From: Pseudisothecium myosuroides
Lineage: Eukaryota > Streptophyta > Bryopsida > Hypnales > Lembophyllaceae
NCBI GenBank assembly: GCA_951799445.1
Contig: OX637287.1
Coordinates: 7,440,001-7,504,000 of the forward strand
Length of the DNA stretch: 64,000 nt
Reading direction: 5' to 3'
The notes under the pieces are model-generated. The model was not told the origin of the DNA, searched no databases, and was given only the letters and a program-made list of their open reading frames with translations. Positions 12,388 through 23,310 of this stretch are shown piece by piece. Positions within the stretch are counted from its first letter, which is position 1. The number at the start of each line of letters is the position of its first letter. The position numbers and the translations under genes are program-made.

Positions 12388-13366
12388 ATGAACCCTAGTA
12401 TGGAGGTGCAAACAACGGCTGTAGGCGATGGAATGCTTAGTGGCGTGATCTGCCAACTTGTCATCGTTTGTGAAGAAGACGGAATTTTTATCCGCAAAGT
12501 GATGCCATCTTGGCAATCCCGAGAGACATGGATAGAAGCCTTTGTTACGAGCGGCTTGCAAGTAGTCCAACTTGTGGAGTCTATATGGAGATGCCATCCT
12601 TGGGTATTGAGAGATCATCTGGAGCTTTTGGCAAACTGTGAATGGATGAAAGTTTGGTTTGAGAGGATTGCGAGTGTCACCAAGCACATCCGGAGCCGCA
12701 TTTTGCGACACGCATTCGACAACGGAGTCCGTGTATTTGAGTTTCTTAAACCCTAACAACAGGTATTAAGAATGGAGGTTACCACCATATGACCCCACCT
12801 TTTCTCTTCAAAATTTCTCTGTCCGTTTGTAAAGCCGAGTTTGTGTGTGAACTTAGTAATCGCAGCTTTTCACACCTACTTTGTTCTAGAGAACACTGTC
12901 GCAGTACCAAATTCTATCGTGGATTCAACTGTAAATAGGCTAATGTCGGAATTCATTTTATGTGAATTTCAAATCTCTTATTTGATTGTGTGGTGTATCT
13001 AAAATAATATCCGACACTATTTAGTAGAGGATGACCTTCTAATGACGGATATGAAGCCAATTAAAGTTTTGCATAGCTTATTGATGTTGAGGATGTCTTT
13101 TTGCAGATCACAAGTTGTTGGAATCTAGTCATCCAATCCTTGTTGCCACACCTTGTACCTTCCACTTAGTTTGTTCTCGCACATTGGAACCGACTGATTC
13201 CATCATGCAGATGTTGAATTTGAAGGCTAGAGAATTGCCGCCTTCGAGTCTGTTGCTGTCAACAACAATAACTTTGTCGTGTGTCGGCAATGCCTTTGAA
13301 ATATTTTCTCACAATCCGGAGGCAGCTCTCATCGTCCTAGTCGTGCAATATCAACTGCAAATTTGA
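12388..13366 (+). pseudogene. symplekin/Pta1-like exons (DUF3453 region), decayed
   Basis: Symplekin is the scaffold of the mRNA 3'-end cleavage and polyadenylation machinery. An open exon at 12388-12762 ends in a pattern like the symplekin N-terminal HEAT region: ERIASVTKHIRSRILRHAFD then NGVRVFEFLKP, resembling the family's E.W..M..LK..I then DNGVR..A.KFLE. A stop TAA follows LKP just before a donor CAG|GTATTA. A second piece (13115-13366) contains SSHPIL and a segment ELPPSSLLLSTTITLSCVGN, similar in layout to the family's GHP then SS.LLT..INSL. The rest of the gene was not found and the frame breaks between pieces. This is motif reading from memory, so the family call is tentative. Confidence 0.35.
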
Positions 13367-13439
13367 TTGTGCATTTGCACATTAGTCTCTTCACTATAAG
13401 TGACAAGCCTCAACATATTATTCTTGTGGAGAATACTCA

Positions 13440-14054
13440 TTAATTTTGTGTTAGCAGAGATATTAATCTAATTTTGCAATGGAACGTGAGCTGGAGGTGA
13501 TGGAAGATTGTCCTTCCTAAAAACTCTAACCAGGACTATGATGAGGTCATGGCCTTATTGACAAAATGTTGAATTTACGATTTTGTCGTCTGTATTCCCA
13601 CAGGTTCAGTCCGCCATTTGCTCTTGTAAATGATGGAGCGTGTTGTTAGCGATGAAGTCTTGCAGGTGGTCCTTAGAGCGCATACTCGAGGGTGTCTTGC
13701 ACCCCAATGGATCAAGTTTGCAATGGAGCCGTTCCCTGCCTCCTTCACAAAGAAATTTCCAATTTGTACGAGCCGGAAGCAATGCTTGACTTTAGCCAGC
13801 ATCCCTTTTTGAGGCCACATTCTTCTTTGTTCATGAACCCTAATCCACTCACACATTTTTCTTTCTTTTTCACGACTAACCAGGACTGTTCTGAGGAGTT
13901 GAAGCATGCAATTTCTGCGCTATAGGAAATTGAAAGGTGCCAAAAAATTCCTCATCCTCTAACTTCTAGTAGTTGAGTGACGTGCAAGAGTTGTGCTCTT
14001 TCATATATGATCTAAGTTGACTTAATATTTTTTTGTTCTGCTTCAGGAAAGTGG
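13440..14054 (+). pseudogene. exon-like fragments, function unknown
   Basis: A fragment after acceptor CTAACCAG at 13883 reads DCSEELKHAISAL, then TAG (13923-13925), then EIERCQK; a CAG codon would restore a helical run. A second acceptor (TTCTGCTTCAG, ending at 14046) opens an exon-like piece into which the large CACTA element has inserted at 14058. Joined to the right flank at 34069, it would read KVEDYESEICRFQ. Overlapping frames on the other strand (13575-13907) are also open, so coding status is uncertain. Confidence 0.3.
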
Positions 14055-14057
14055 AGG

Positions 14058-14520
14058 CACTAGTAGAAAATAGGGTCAAATGTAACCAGTGAAAAAATGA
14101 CTGGTCACTCTAAACCAACTAAACAATGACTAGCAGTTGTAAAAATGGCGCCAACGCTGACGTGTTGGGAGTTGCAGTCATATACTCAGTCATGATCCGT
14201 AGCAGTGGATGATGCCTGGATGAGAGTAGCAACAAGAGTTGCTATCATCTATGGTTTTGTTTGTCTTCTCTGGACCTGTTGTTGAGGTTGACTACATGGA
14301 GTCATAGTCAAGTTCTAAAGTCATAAATTGAGTGTTATATGTGACTACAGTACAACAGAGGAATGACTGAAAATTGGACACCATGAAAATTTGACTTATT
14401 CATTTTTGGTTTTTAAATTCTACAAAAGATTAGTTGTGTGTCAGTCATTTTCTAGGTAATGAACTGAGCGCAGTGTATGACTAAAACAATATATTGACCA
14501 GACCACTTGGGATGGTTTTG
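14058..14520. repeat. left subterminal motif region of the CACTA element
   Basis: Besides the terminal repeat, this stretch holds at least eight copies of ATGACT or AGTCAT in both orientations, near 14097, 14127, 14177, 14301, 14322, 14363, 14442 and 14477. In characterised En/Spm elements such subterminal motifs bind the TNPA protein. The binding role here is inferred. Confidence 0.8.
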
Positions 14521-15539
14521 GACTAGCTATCTAATAATTTTGGATAGAATATATCTAGATTCTTGCACTTCTTGTCTAGAATAGAAGTGGTGTACATTAA
14601 AAGTGAATGACATGGTAAGCACATTTGAAGACCACACTTGTATAAATGAGGTCATCATTACTCATTGATGTCCATTGAAATGTAACATACATGTCATGAC
14701 AACTACCATTACGATAATTTTTAAATAAAAACTCTAATACCTAGCACATGCTAGCAAATTGTCTTCTGCAGATAATTCTATGGCTCCAACCAAAGAAGCT
14801 TGAATTGGCCTTGCAGGCACAGTCTCTGGTGCAATGAGGCCGCTGCATTCCACCGTTGTGGTGATGAAAACATCCAGTGGCTCCACTACCTCTCTCTTTG
14901 AGCGTGCTTCTTTTCGCAACACAACTTTCCAACCAGGTTTCTCTATAGTATCAGAGAAAAACACTTGGGTTGCTTGGCTTGAAAAGATGAATGGCTCTGC
15001 CATCCGTGGAAGCTTGTGTCGGAAATTGACCACCAAGAAACCTGCATCATCCCTAATGTATGTAGGATTTCCTCGATTATCTGATCTCTTCATCCATTCA
15101 CAACGAAGAAGGACCAGTGGTGCTTTCGATGGTCCGTAATCTAGTTTCAAAATGTCTTGCAACACTCCAACATAGTTGACAGCCACATCTCGTGCATCGG
15201 CCATGGGCACCTGAAATACAGATGCAATGCCACTATCGTACGTCAACATTGTAGCTGATGCATCATCCGCTACTCGGTAGTGATTCCCAAATGCCTTCAT
15301 TCGTCCATACCGTGTTGCTCTCTGCGAGGGTCGCCTAGACAGCAGTAGTCTGTTGACGTCTTCTGCATTTGCGACATCAATGTCTGCAGTGCTTGAATGT
15401 TGCGTCACCCAATCTTCAAAACTGAGATCCGAAGCATTTGTTTCACGCTCCGCCTGCCACTTCCTGTAGATTTATTCATTAAATCAAATATAGAAGAGGA
15501 AGAAGAAGTGTAGTGAAAGAGAATAGCTGTTAGAGCCCC

Positions 15540-15700
15540 ATACAAAAGATCAGTTGAAGTCCCTCATGAGAAGAACATGCTGATATAAGGAGTTCATTAG
15601 GATTTCATAAACCTTGTAAAAATGACTATATGGGCACTCAATACTACTGTCATTTTGCTACAAAACGACTCCATGGAGACTGAAGAATGACTACAAAGTG
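15540..15700. repeat. ATGACT-type motif cluster in transposase intron 2
   Basis: AATGACTATA, ACTGTCATTTTG, AACGACTCC and AATGACTACAAAGTGAC lie within about 90 bp of intron 2 (15797-15464). They resemble the subterminal motifs of the same element. Confidence 0.6.
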
Positions 15701-16779
15701 ACAAGTCCATACAACGTGGGTATTGAACCTTTCCTACCAATGATGTTTGGTTCACATCAAAGAAAACTAGAAGCAATTTAGAGGTTTAAGGTTGTACATG
15801 AGCCAAGGCTGCATTACAGTTGCATTGGTCAACACATACTGATGAGCAAGGTCGCGCATTGCTGCTGTCATCATGTATGGTCGGCCTGCACCCTCAAGAA
15901 CCTCCTCAGCGTCCCCATATTCTTCCTCTGCATCCCACACTCTTCTGTGTACAACATCAAATCTCTGGAGGTATTCGGTTACAAAGCCAATGCACTCGTC
16001 CTTCAAGTAACCCTCTGCCATAGATGCTTCACGCCTTGCCATGTTGCGAACATATCCCTTCAACGTCTTCACATACCGTTCAACTGGATACATCCACCTG
16101 CTTGCTACAGGACCACATATGTCCAGCTGCTGCACCAAGTGATATGGTAAGTGGGTCATGATGTCAAAGAATGATGGCGGAAATTCCATCTCCAAAAGTG
16201 CCATGCTCTCAGCCACATCCAGCTCAAGGGATTGAAAATGCTCGGGATTATACACATTAGTGCAAATCCTGCGAAATACCTTTGACATCCTCATAATGGC
16301 CATCCTTGGGCCTGGCTTCAACAAACCACGCAGGGCCAATGGCATTATTTGTTGCATCAACACGTGATAGTCGTGTGATTTTAAACCACCAAATTTCTTC
16401 TTTCGAATGTGTGAACCCAATGCCGAGGAGTAGCCAGAAGGTGTCTTCAGCGACTCTATTCTACTTGCAAATTGGTCAAACTCTGTATCCGATAGCACAT
16501 ATGGGGCAGCCGGTTTCATCATCTTTCCACCCCTCTTAGGGTTAGCAATGAGCCACAAATGGGGACGTATTTTCTTCCGCTGCAAATCCCTCCTTACTTT
16601 CACTGTGTCCTTTTTTCCTGTGATTGTCTTCAAAAAATTCTTTGCCAGATTCATTTCACAATGCATGACATCCAGTGTGTGCCTAATAAGTAAGTGCTGC
16701 ATATAACCATACACACAAGCTCCGCATTTTAGAAATAGAAAAATATTTTTTCAGTATGCATGAATTATGTACAAGCTGA

Positions 16780-16935
16780 ACTGGTCAAAAATGGCTGACC
16801 ACTCTGACTACTCCGAAACTAAAGAATTACTCATTTATGCCTTTAGCGGGTATTTCTAAGTCATTGTCAAATGTCTTTTATGACTGCCCATTAGTCATTG
16901 TCGTTAGTCTTTTGTGGGATGTTTTTTACTTTAGA
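16780..16935. repeat. ATGACT-type motif cluster in transposase intron 1
   Basis: Intron 1 (17007-16697) holds TGGTCAAAAATGGCTGACC, TAAGTCATTGTC, TTATGACTGCCC and TTAGTCATTGTCG, again like the subterminal motifs. The coding exons on either side are nearly free of them. Confidence 0.65.
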
Positions 16936-18869
16936 CATTATTTTGAAGGGCCTTCATAGAACTCTAGAAATGCAATTAGAATGAAAACAAGCTTCAGTAA
17001 CACGCACCTTCCAGTATGGTAACATATAGAAGATACTTTTTCTTTTCACTCCATGCACTTTTGATGGATCCCCAGGTGCACCGTCCCGATTTCTCGCTGC
17101 TTTCCATGCTTCGTATTCTTCAGCATGTTGTAGCTACTCATCCACTGATACTACTCTTGGTTTACCTCTGTGCTCCATTTCTCCATTGACGTGATTCTTC
17201 ATTGCATGTATTCGATATGGGTGGTTAGCCGAAAGCCACCTCCTTGTTCCACCATATATTTGCTTTCCTAACTCAACTGAATGCTCACATACCAAATCAG
17301 ATCCACAACATGGGCACACAGCATAACCTTGGTGAGCAAAGCCTCCCACTGTACCATATCCTGGAAAATCATGAATGGTCCACAGCAGTACACCTCTGAG
17401 GCTAAAGTTTCTGTTCCCCACATCCTTAGTAACATCATACGCATCAATACCCTTCCAAAGTTGTAGAAATTCTTCTATTACAGGCTGCATGTACACATCA
17501 AACACCTCTGATGTAACAGAAGATTTACCAGGTATTAGCAATGCCAACAGCACAAAAAACTTCTTTGTGCTCAGCCAGGGGGGCAGGTTGTAGTTCAGCA
17601 ATAGCACAGGCCACGTTGACCAAGTTGATCTTGTTTGTTTGAAGGGATTCACTCCATCTGCAGCTAAAGCAAAGTGGGCGTTTCGCGGATCAGATTTGAA
17701 TTCCGGGTCCACATTATTGTGGAAATGATGCCATGCCTTTGAATCACAAGGATGTCTGATGAGGTTGTCTCCTCCTTCTCTGCTGCTCTGATTTTGAGAA
17801 TGCCACAACATTAGTTCCGAAATAGCCGGACTACGGAACATTCTTTGCAGTCTAGGAATAATTGGAAAATGTCGCAGCACTTTTAGCGGATGCACTTTCC
17901 GTTGTTCATCCTTATAGCGTGCTTCGTTGCATTTAGGACAACGGAGTGCATCAGCATGTTCTCCTCGAAAAAGCACACAACCTTTGGGACATGCATGAAT
18001 GTTGTTGTATGCAAGGCCAAGCTTCCTTGTTAGGGTCTTTGCAGTATAATGATTCTTCGGCAAAGAATTATTCTGCGGAAGAAGGTGACTCTGTAATATT
18101 GTTAATAGCTCATCCACAAAGCAGTTGCTGACTCCGTGCACCGTACAGAGGTTCATGATCAAGATAGTGGCCGCAAGGGTTGTGCACTTCGCTCCAACGT
18201 ATAGTTCATGCAATGCATCCTCCAACACCATTGGATCAAAGTCAACATCTTCTACACGTTCCACGCTGTCAACTTCATCTAAAGCATCTGGTTCTCCATC
18301 CCCTGGCAAGAACTCTGCATCCCCATCATCACTATCACTGAACAATTCATGAACAGCATCAGCCACTGCAAAAGCGTCCATGACTACATCGCGAGTTCTC
18401 TCCTTTAAGTCGGGAGCATCATCTGCTGTGTCGAAGGCATCATCAATCATCTGTCGTGTGTTGATGTGTTTGTCTAAAATGGGCTCTCTATTAAGAGTTG
18501 AGCTCCGGAAAGCCTCCTCCCACTCTTCATCCGATGAATCTTGCGCTCCAGGACCTCTCCACACTCGAAAACCAACATCTCGTCCATTGTGGATGAGGTG
18601 AAGTCTCACGGTGGATAGCAACAATGTCCGGCGACCCTTACATACAGAACATGGACAATGTACGCGTTTCAAGTTAAGCAATCGAGCTCTCTGGACCTCG
18701 CGAATCCAAAGGCGATCATCACGAAGTTGCTGCCTTGTTCGGTCAGATAGGGGCGCACCTGCAGGCTGCATGTTGTAGAAATGACGAGGCAGTCTAGAAG
18801 GCTGCAACCTGTTCAGTATACCAAAAGCTCACTCTAGTCGAAAGATAAATTTCTTTAGAAACACATTAT

Positions 18870-19070
18870 TCAAACAACCGTCATTCCTGTCCTGGTTCAC
18901 AATCAACATGTACATTACTCAGCTGAGTCATTTTCAAGTCATTCACTTGTCATAACGAAGAAGAATGACATGTATATTACTTTACTGCTACTACAGTCAT
19001 TTACAACACTGTCAATTATATTGAGCTCTTACTTTGGCAGCGACTACAAGTCTCCTATTCTATAGCAGTA
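18870..19070. promoter_or_regulatory. ATGACT motif cluster upstream of the transposase
   Basis: Just upstream of the first transposase codon (minus strand) lie AGTCATTTTCAAGTCATTCACTTGTCAT, AATGACATG and CAGTCATTTACAAC-type words. In En/Spm, TNPA binding to such motifs regulates the element's own promoter. Regulation is inferred; the cluster is seen. Confidence 0.55.
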
Positions 19071-19212
19071 CAAAATATGAACCTTATAGATGGTATTGCA
19101 TACCTAATTGATCTGTTTAAGGTGAGTGATAAATAGCTCCTTTGATGCTTCCATTTTGTTGAATGTTGGCCACTCAATGCGTTGTAGTTCTACATTCCGA
19201 GAGAGCAAAGCA

Positions 19213-19623
19213 TCAATCCTCCTTCACTGTTCCTATGAAGGTGGTTTTACCACAGCCAATAGGGCATACACACGCTGCACTATCATATACTTCTTCTGCG
19301 CATTTAGTTATACTATCTATGTCACATAAATCTACAAGAGACAAACATAGCAACTCTGCTCTCATACCCAAGACCATGTTTTCACGCAAAAGCTTTCGAA
19401 CTTTCGTTAAACGATTTTCCTTCCTTGCAGAGTGGTCAACTCCTGACCCGGAAGGACGGTTGCTCTGATCATCTATTGCAGGAGCAATGACAGAATCTGC
19501 AGCCTTCCTTTTTAGTGCATCAGATTTCCAGTTCAATAAAACAATTTCTTTCACACCTCCGGCTTGAGCATCATCGGCTATGCGGATGCTGTGGCCATCG
19601 CACATGTTATCTTCCTTGACCAT
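19213..19623 (-). CDS. open reading frame of unknown function in the CACTA element
   Basis: A 136-codon frame on the same strand as the transposase and 400 bp upstream of it. It contains a charged, Ser/Lys-rich centre, a leucine-rich stretch (RAELLCLSLVDLCDIDSI) and a GCGKTTF string near the C-terminus that resembles a P-loop only in part (no full GxxxxGKT). I do not recognise a family. It could be an upstream exon of the transposase transcript, a captured gene piece or chance. The opposite strand is also open over 19163-19468. Confidence 0.25.
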   Translation of the reverse strand: MVKEDNMCDGHSIRIADDAQAGGVKEIVLLNWKSDALKRKAADSVIAPAIDDQSNRPSGSGVDHSARKENRLTKVRKLLRENMVLGMRAELLCLSLVDLCDIDSITKCAEEVYDSAACVCPIGCGKTTFIGTVKED

Positions 19624-20029
19624 TCCGCTAAAAAAGTGCAGAGTCCCAATGAAGGCGTAGCATGTGTGGCATCAAGCAATGGTACCAAATTAAATAATGG
19701 GGCAGCCCATTACCTTATTCAGGACTGCAAGCTTATTCCAAACATGTGTTATTTGTTCATAAAAACAAGCTTGGTGTGCGGTAGTCTGAAGTCCCTCCAG
19801 TCCCTGCAGAAATCCTCCTAGCTCGACTGCCAGTCTCACCAACTGCAAACCCACTCATAGTAGAAGCTTTAGAGCATTGCTTCAACAATAGATGGTTAAC
19901 AAAGATTTTCCAATATATTCAGGCAAATACAGTGACCAGCCAAACAATAGAGACTTATTTGAACACATTTTGCCAACTAAAATGATAAGAGACAATTTAG
20001 ATGGAAATGCCTACACCTGGCATATAATT

Positions 20030-20600
20030 AGCCCAGCACATGTAGCCAATTCAATGAAAAGAGGAAAAAAAATGAAGATAAAAAAGCTTCTACTGAAACC
20101 ATCACATGTAACCCATTAGAATGAGAAGAAGAAAAAAATAGAGATCAAAATGCATCCACTTGATCCATTACATGTTGCCTACTAGAATGAGTAGCTTCCC
20201 CCAAAATAGAAATCAAAATGCATCCACTTAAACCAACACATGAAGCCTATTAAAATGAGTAGACCAAACAAAAATAGAGATCAAATTCTATGCACTTAAA
20301 TCAACACATATAGCCTATTAGAATGAGAAGAGAAAAAAAATTAGACATCAAAATGCATCCACTTCATCCAAAACATGTAGCCAATTATAATGAGGAGCCC
20401 AAATAAATGGAGATTAAAATTCATCTACTTAAAAACCAGCACATGTGGTCTATTAGAATGAGAAGACCAAAAAAATTGAAGATCAAAATGCATCCACTTA
20501 AACCAACACATGTAGTCTATGAGAATGAGGAGGAAAAAAAATGGAAATCATAATGCATTTTGTTAACAAGGTCATGTAGCCTATTAGAATCAGAAGAGGG
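20030..20600. repeat. about 68-bp tandem repeat inside the CACTA element
   Basis: Eight or more imperfect units of the form AAAATGCATCCACTTAAACC then ACACATGTAGCCTATTAGAATGAG then an A-rich tail with GAGATC. Copies start near 20148, 20216, 20283, 20349, 20416 and 20487. Decayed units continue to about 20780. No coding frame is maintained. It forms a minisatellite within the element's non-coding core. Confidence 0.88.
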
Positions 20601-20779
20601 TTATAAAGCATCTATGTACTTATGCCTTCTTTGTGTAAGCAATGAGAATGACAAGGGGGGAAATAAATAAAAATATTAACTTTGTGTCATATACGTATAC
20701 TTATCCCACCACATGTATCTAGGCAATTAGAATGATAAGAGGTAAACAAATGGAGATTAAAATGCATCTATTGAAGAAG

Positions 20780-22243
20780 AGGTGAATGCATGTAACTATA
20801 TTTAGAAGGTGCAAATATGATCTCCCAAAATTAACATGGAAGTTGGAGGCAATTTCAATCAGTCCATTCTAACTGCTGCTGAATGGGACCTTGATGATAT
20901 CCTTTGAAATTTGTCTTTCAACAGTTGACTGACTAGACCTACACCCTTCAAACTGCTGAAAGGCACTCTACAGTCATTTCCAAAGTCATATGTCCATAAA
21001 TAACTACAAAAACAATTCACCTCAAACAAATATTAAGTTCAAATGTCTACCCAATTACTTAGACGCAGTTGTCAGACAACTTCATTTAATAGCGCAGTTA
21101 TTATTAAGAAGATACTGACTCAGATGGTGATAGACTGTACCTTGACTGTCAAATTCATCTACATACATGAATTTCAATTCTATTTGCATTAATTGACTTC
21201 AATGTTTCTAGTTTGTTGCTCTGTGAGTAGGCATCTGAACATTCTAGAAATAGGTGTTCTCAGGTTCCTGTGATTTCCCACTTCTACTTGCTATGTTCTT
21301 AGCAATTACAAACGGAGGTTGCTGAGGAATCCAAATGGTCTAAGAATTGTTCAACAGACAGATTGTGGATGCTTCTATAACACTATGCATAGAGGTGAGT
21401 CTTCTTGCTCACTACTTGGTATTGAAACTTCTTGCAATTTCCTATACTGAAAACCAAGTTCTAAATTGACAATTCACTAGTTAAATTTACTAGCTTAATT
21501 GAAAGTTAACCACCTTGTGAAGTTATTCCATCAATGCAATTATGTAATCACAATCATGGCCATCTAAGTTACTCAATTAGAATCTATATGTTAGTCAAAA
21601 TTAGATTATAGCATGATTAGTTTGCATGATTACTTCACTACTAATTGAAGGTAGACCATGATTAGAATGCATAGTAGATTTTGAAATCAAATTGCAATGA
21701 GAAGATCAAGTTCTAATGCTGTAAGAGAGAGGTTTCAGCAGTGCATTACCTTCTTTGCTGGCTAGTTTCAAACTTGATGAGGTCCCTTAGTGAGTTGATC
21801 AGCAACTCTCTTTCTTCACCAGCTCTCTTTGCTCATGAGTTCTTCCTGCTTTTGTTGATGCACAGCTGCAGATCTGTAGGAACAGTGACTACTTCTCTAA
21901 TTTAGTGACTACGTGACTATGGAAAATAGTGGTATTCCTGAGAAATCAGAGTATGAACTACAAAGAGATGTCAATGTAAAGATGCTGGAGGAACGCTTCG
22001 GACCAGTGAAACTTGCAGCAACTACATTGTGAGTGCCATACAAACAATATAGGTCTTTTGCATACTGGTAATTATGGAAGACTCTAAGCACAAGAGCCTC
22101 TGCAATATAATTCAAATGTTAGCATTAATGATTACTGAATTTAGGCGGGAATTTTGGCGGCAGTCATTTCTAAGTGTTTTTTGGGTCCTCCTTTAGTCAT
22201 TTAGACAACCATACAATGACAACGTAGTGGGAAAAGTGTTGTC
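20780..22243. other. CACTA interior, no gene recognised
   Basis: AT-rich non-coding sequence between the 68-bp array and the MITE. Scattered GTGACTAC and AGTCATT words occur, for example at 21890-21915 and 22165-22200. No domain-bearing frame was seen. Confidence 0.5.
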
Positions 22244-22246
22244 CTA

Positions 22247-22559
22247 AGGTAGGAGGCTGTAAAACGGAGCGGGCATTAAAATGGAACATGACTCAGAGGT
22301 ACATTTTGCTTTCTTCAATGTACCACCTATGCACATTTCAGGAGGTGGTCCATTTTGATGACCACAAATGACCACTTTTTTCCAACTTCAAAAATTTGTA
22401 ACTAATTCCACAAAGGTCCAAAAAATATGAAACGACTTGGGTTAGATTTCAATTCCACTTGTCTTTCAAGGAAAATTTACTAAAATATATTTCAAGACGT
22501 TTTACCTCTTCAAAATTCAGTTTTAGCGCTTAGATGCTCCATTTCTGGACCTCCTACCT
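22247..22559. mobile_element. MITE family A, copy 1 (inside the CACTA element)
   Basis: Ends are AGGTAGGAGG and its inverse CCTCCTACCT, flanked by TA on both sides (22245-22246 and 22560-22561). Internal sequence matches copy 2 at 43205-43516: both have GGAGCGGGCATTAAAATGGA near the left and AAATATGAAACGACTTGGGT in the middle. It has no coding capacity. The TA duplication and short perfect ends suggest a Tc1/mariner-type MITE, but the family is not certain. Confidence 0.87.
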
Positions 22560-22561
22560 TA

Positions 22562-23310
22562 GTCATTCATTGGGCGGCAAACAAAGCCATGTTGTCATTG
22601 TAGCCGTCCACGTGGCTGCATCTCGTGACACCGGCACCACCTTCGGACGGGCACGATTTCATCTCTCTCCTTCGGGAGCCGTCTAGCGCCGCCGTTTGTT
22701 CTGGAGCCACCTCGCACGTCGTTCTCTCACTGATTTCTCGCGCTGTGCACATGCCGATCACCCACCTCGTTTGAACTGACATTTCTTGTTTGCAGTTACA
22801 ATAGCGTTGCCAAGGAAAGGGAGGGAGCAAAGTCCTCGCTGAAGCCCGACGCTGGAGTAGGAGGTCAACCCCGACGGAGCAGCCGCCTGCAAGTGCACCA
22901 CTTGGGATCAGGGGACGCAAGGGTGAATCAAGAAGCAACAAATCGCGCGATGAGTACATCTGCCTTGGAAGACAACAAACACGAGTATGTCCCCAAGCCG
23001 GGAGGTAAGAAATCCGCCTTCTCCCTTCACCCTTGCTACGTCGGTGATGATTTAGATCTCAAGAGGCCCTGGCGGCCCTGGCAGGTTTTATTCACTGCCG
23101 TCGCAGCCTAGACAGGTGAAGCTAGTCGTGACTGCTACATCTAATCGTCCACCAGGTGAGTCCAATCAATGGATTACTGATTTCGTGAAGGAAGTTTCCC
23201 CATTTGCATTGGTGATCGAAGGAACGCTGGCGTTGGATTACAGTAGACTTTACCTGAGGATTCGGAAATTAGGGCAAAGGGGTTGTCCAGTTAGAGAGAG
23301 ACGGTGAGGA
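22562..23310. other. GC-richer island of unknown origin within the CACTA element
   Basis: Base composition jumps to GC-rich with many CG dinucleotides, unlike the rest of the element core. Frames of 130 codons (minus, 22567-22959), 72 codons (plus, 22893-23111) and 63 codons (plus, 23116-23307) are open, but none shows a domain. It looks like a promoter with 5' leader or a captured host segment. Confidence 0.4.

Larger units (their letters stand above)
14734..18807 (-). pseudogene. TNP2-type CACTA transposase, three exons, one premature stop
   Basis: Would cut and move the CACTA element. Exons on the minus strand: 18807-17008, 16696-15798 and 15463-14734. Splice sites and phases agree and give 1,142 codons. 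Domains in order: transposase-associated zinc motif (VHCPCSVCKGRR then TVRLHLIHNG); acidic linker; RCPKCNEARY; the TNP2 core with DGVNPFKQTRSTWSTWPVLL, YNLPPW, LLIPGKSS and WTIHDFPGYG, then CPCC; DUF4218 (HTLDVMHCEMNLAKNFL to CGPVASRWMYPVERYVKTLK); and DUF4216 (LDYGPSKAPLVLLRCEWMK to FIFSSQATQVFFSD). An in-frame TAG at 17134-17136 follows VVSVDE; the next codons LQHAEEYEAW are clearly coding, so it is a mutation, most simply CAG to TAG. Everything downstream would be lost without readthrough. Both introns carry ATGACT motif clusters. The Met at 18807 may be preceded by an unrecognised upstream exon. Confidence 0.92.

Noticed and set aside
12358..12759. 133-codon frame on the minus strand
   Set aside because: It overlaps the plus-strand symplekin-like exon. 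The plus-strand reading has family-like motifs and a splice donor; the minus frame has none.
13575..13907. 110-codon frame on the minus strand
   Set aside because: No domain, no splice support, and plus-strand frames are equally open; left uncalled.
22567..22959. 130-codon frame on the minus strand in the GC-rich island
   Set aside because: Long frames are expected by chance in GC-rich DNA. No domain or codon signal was seen.
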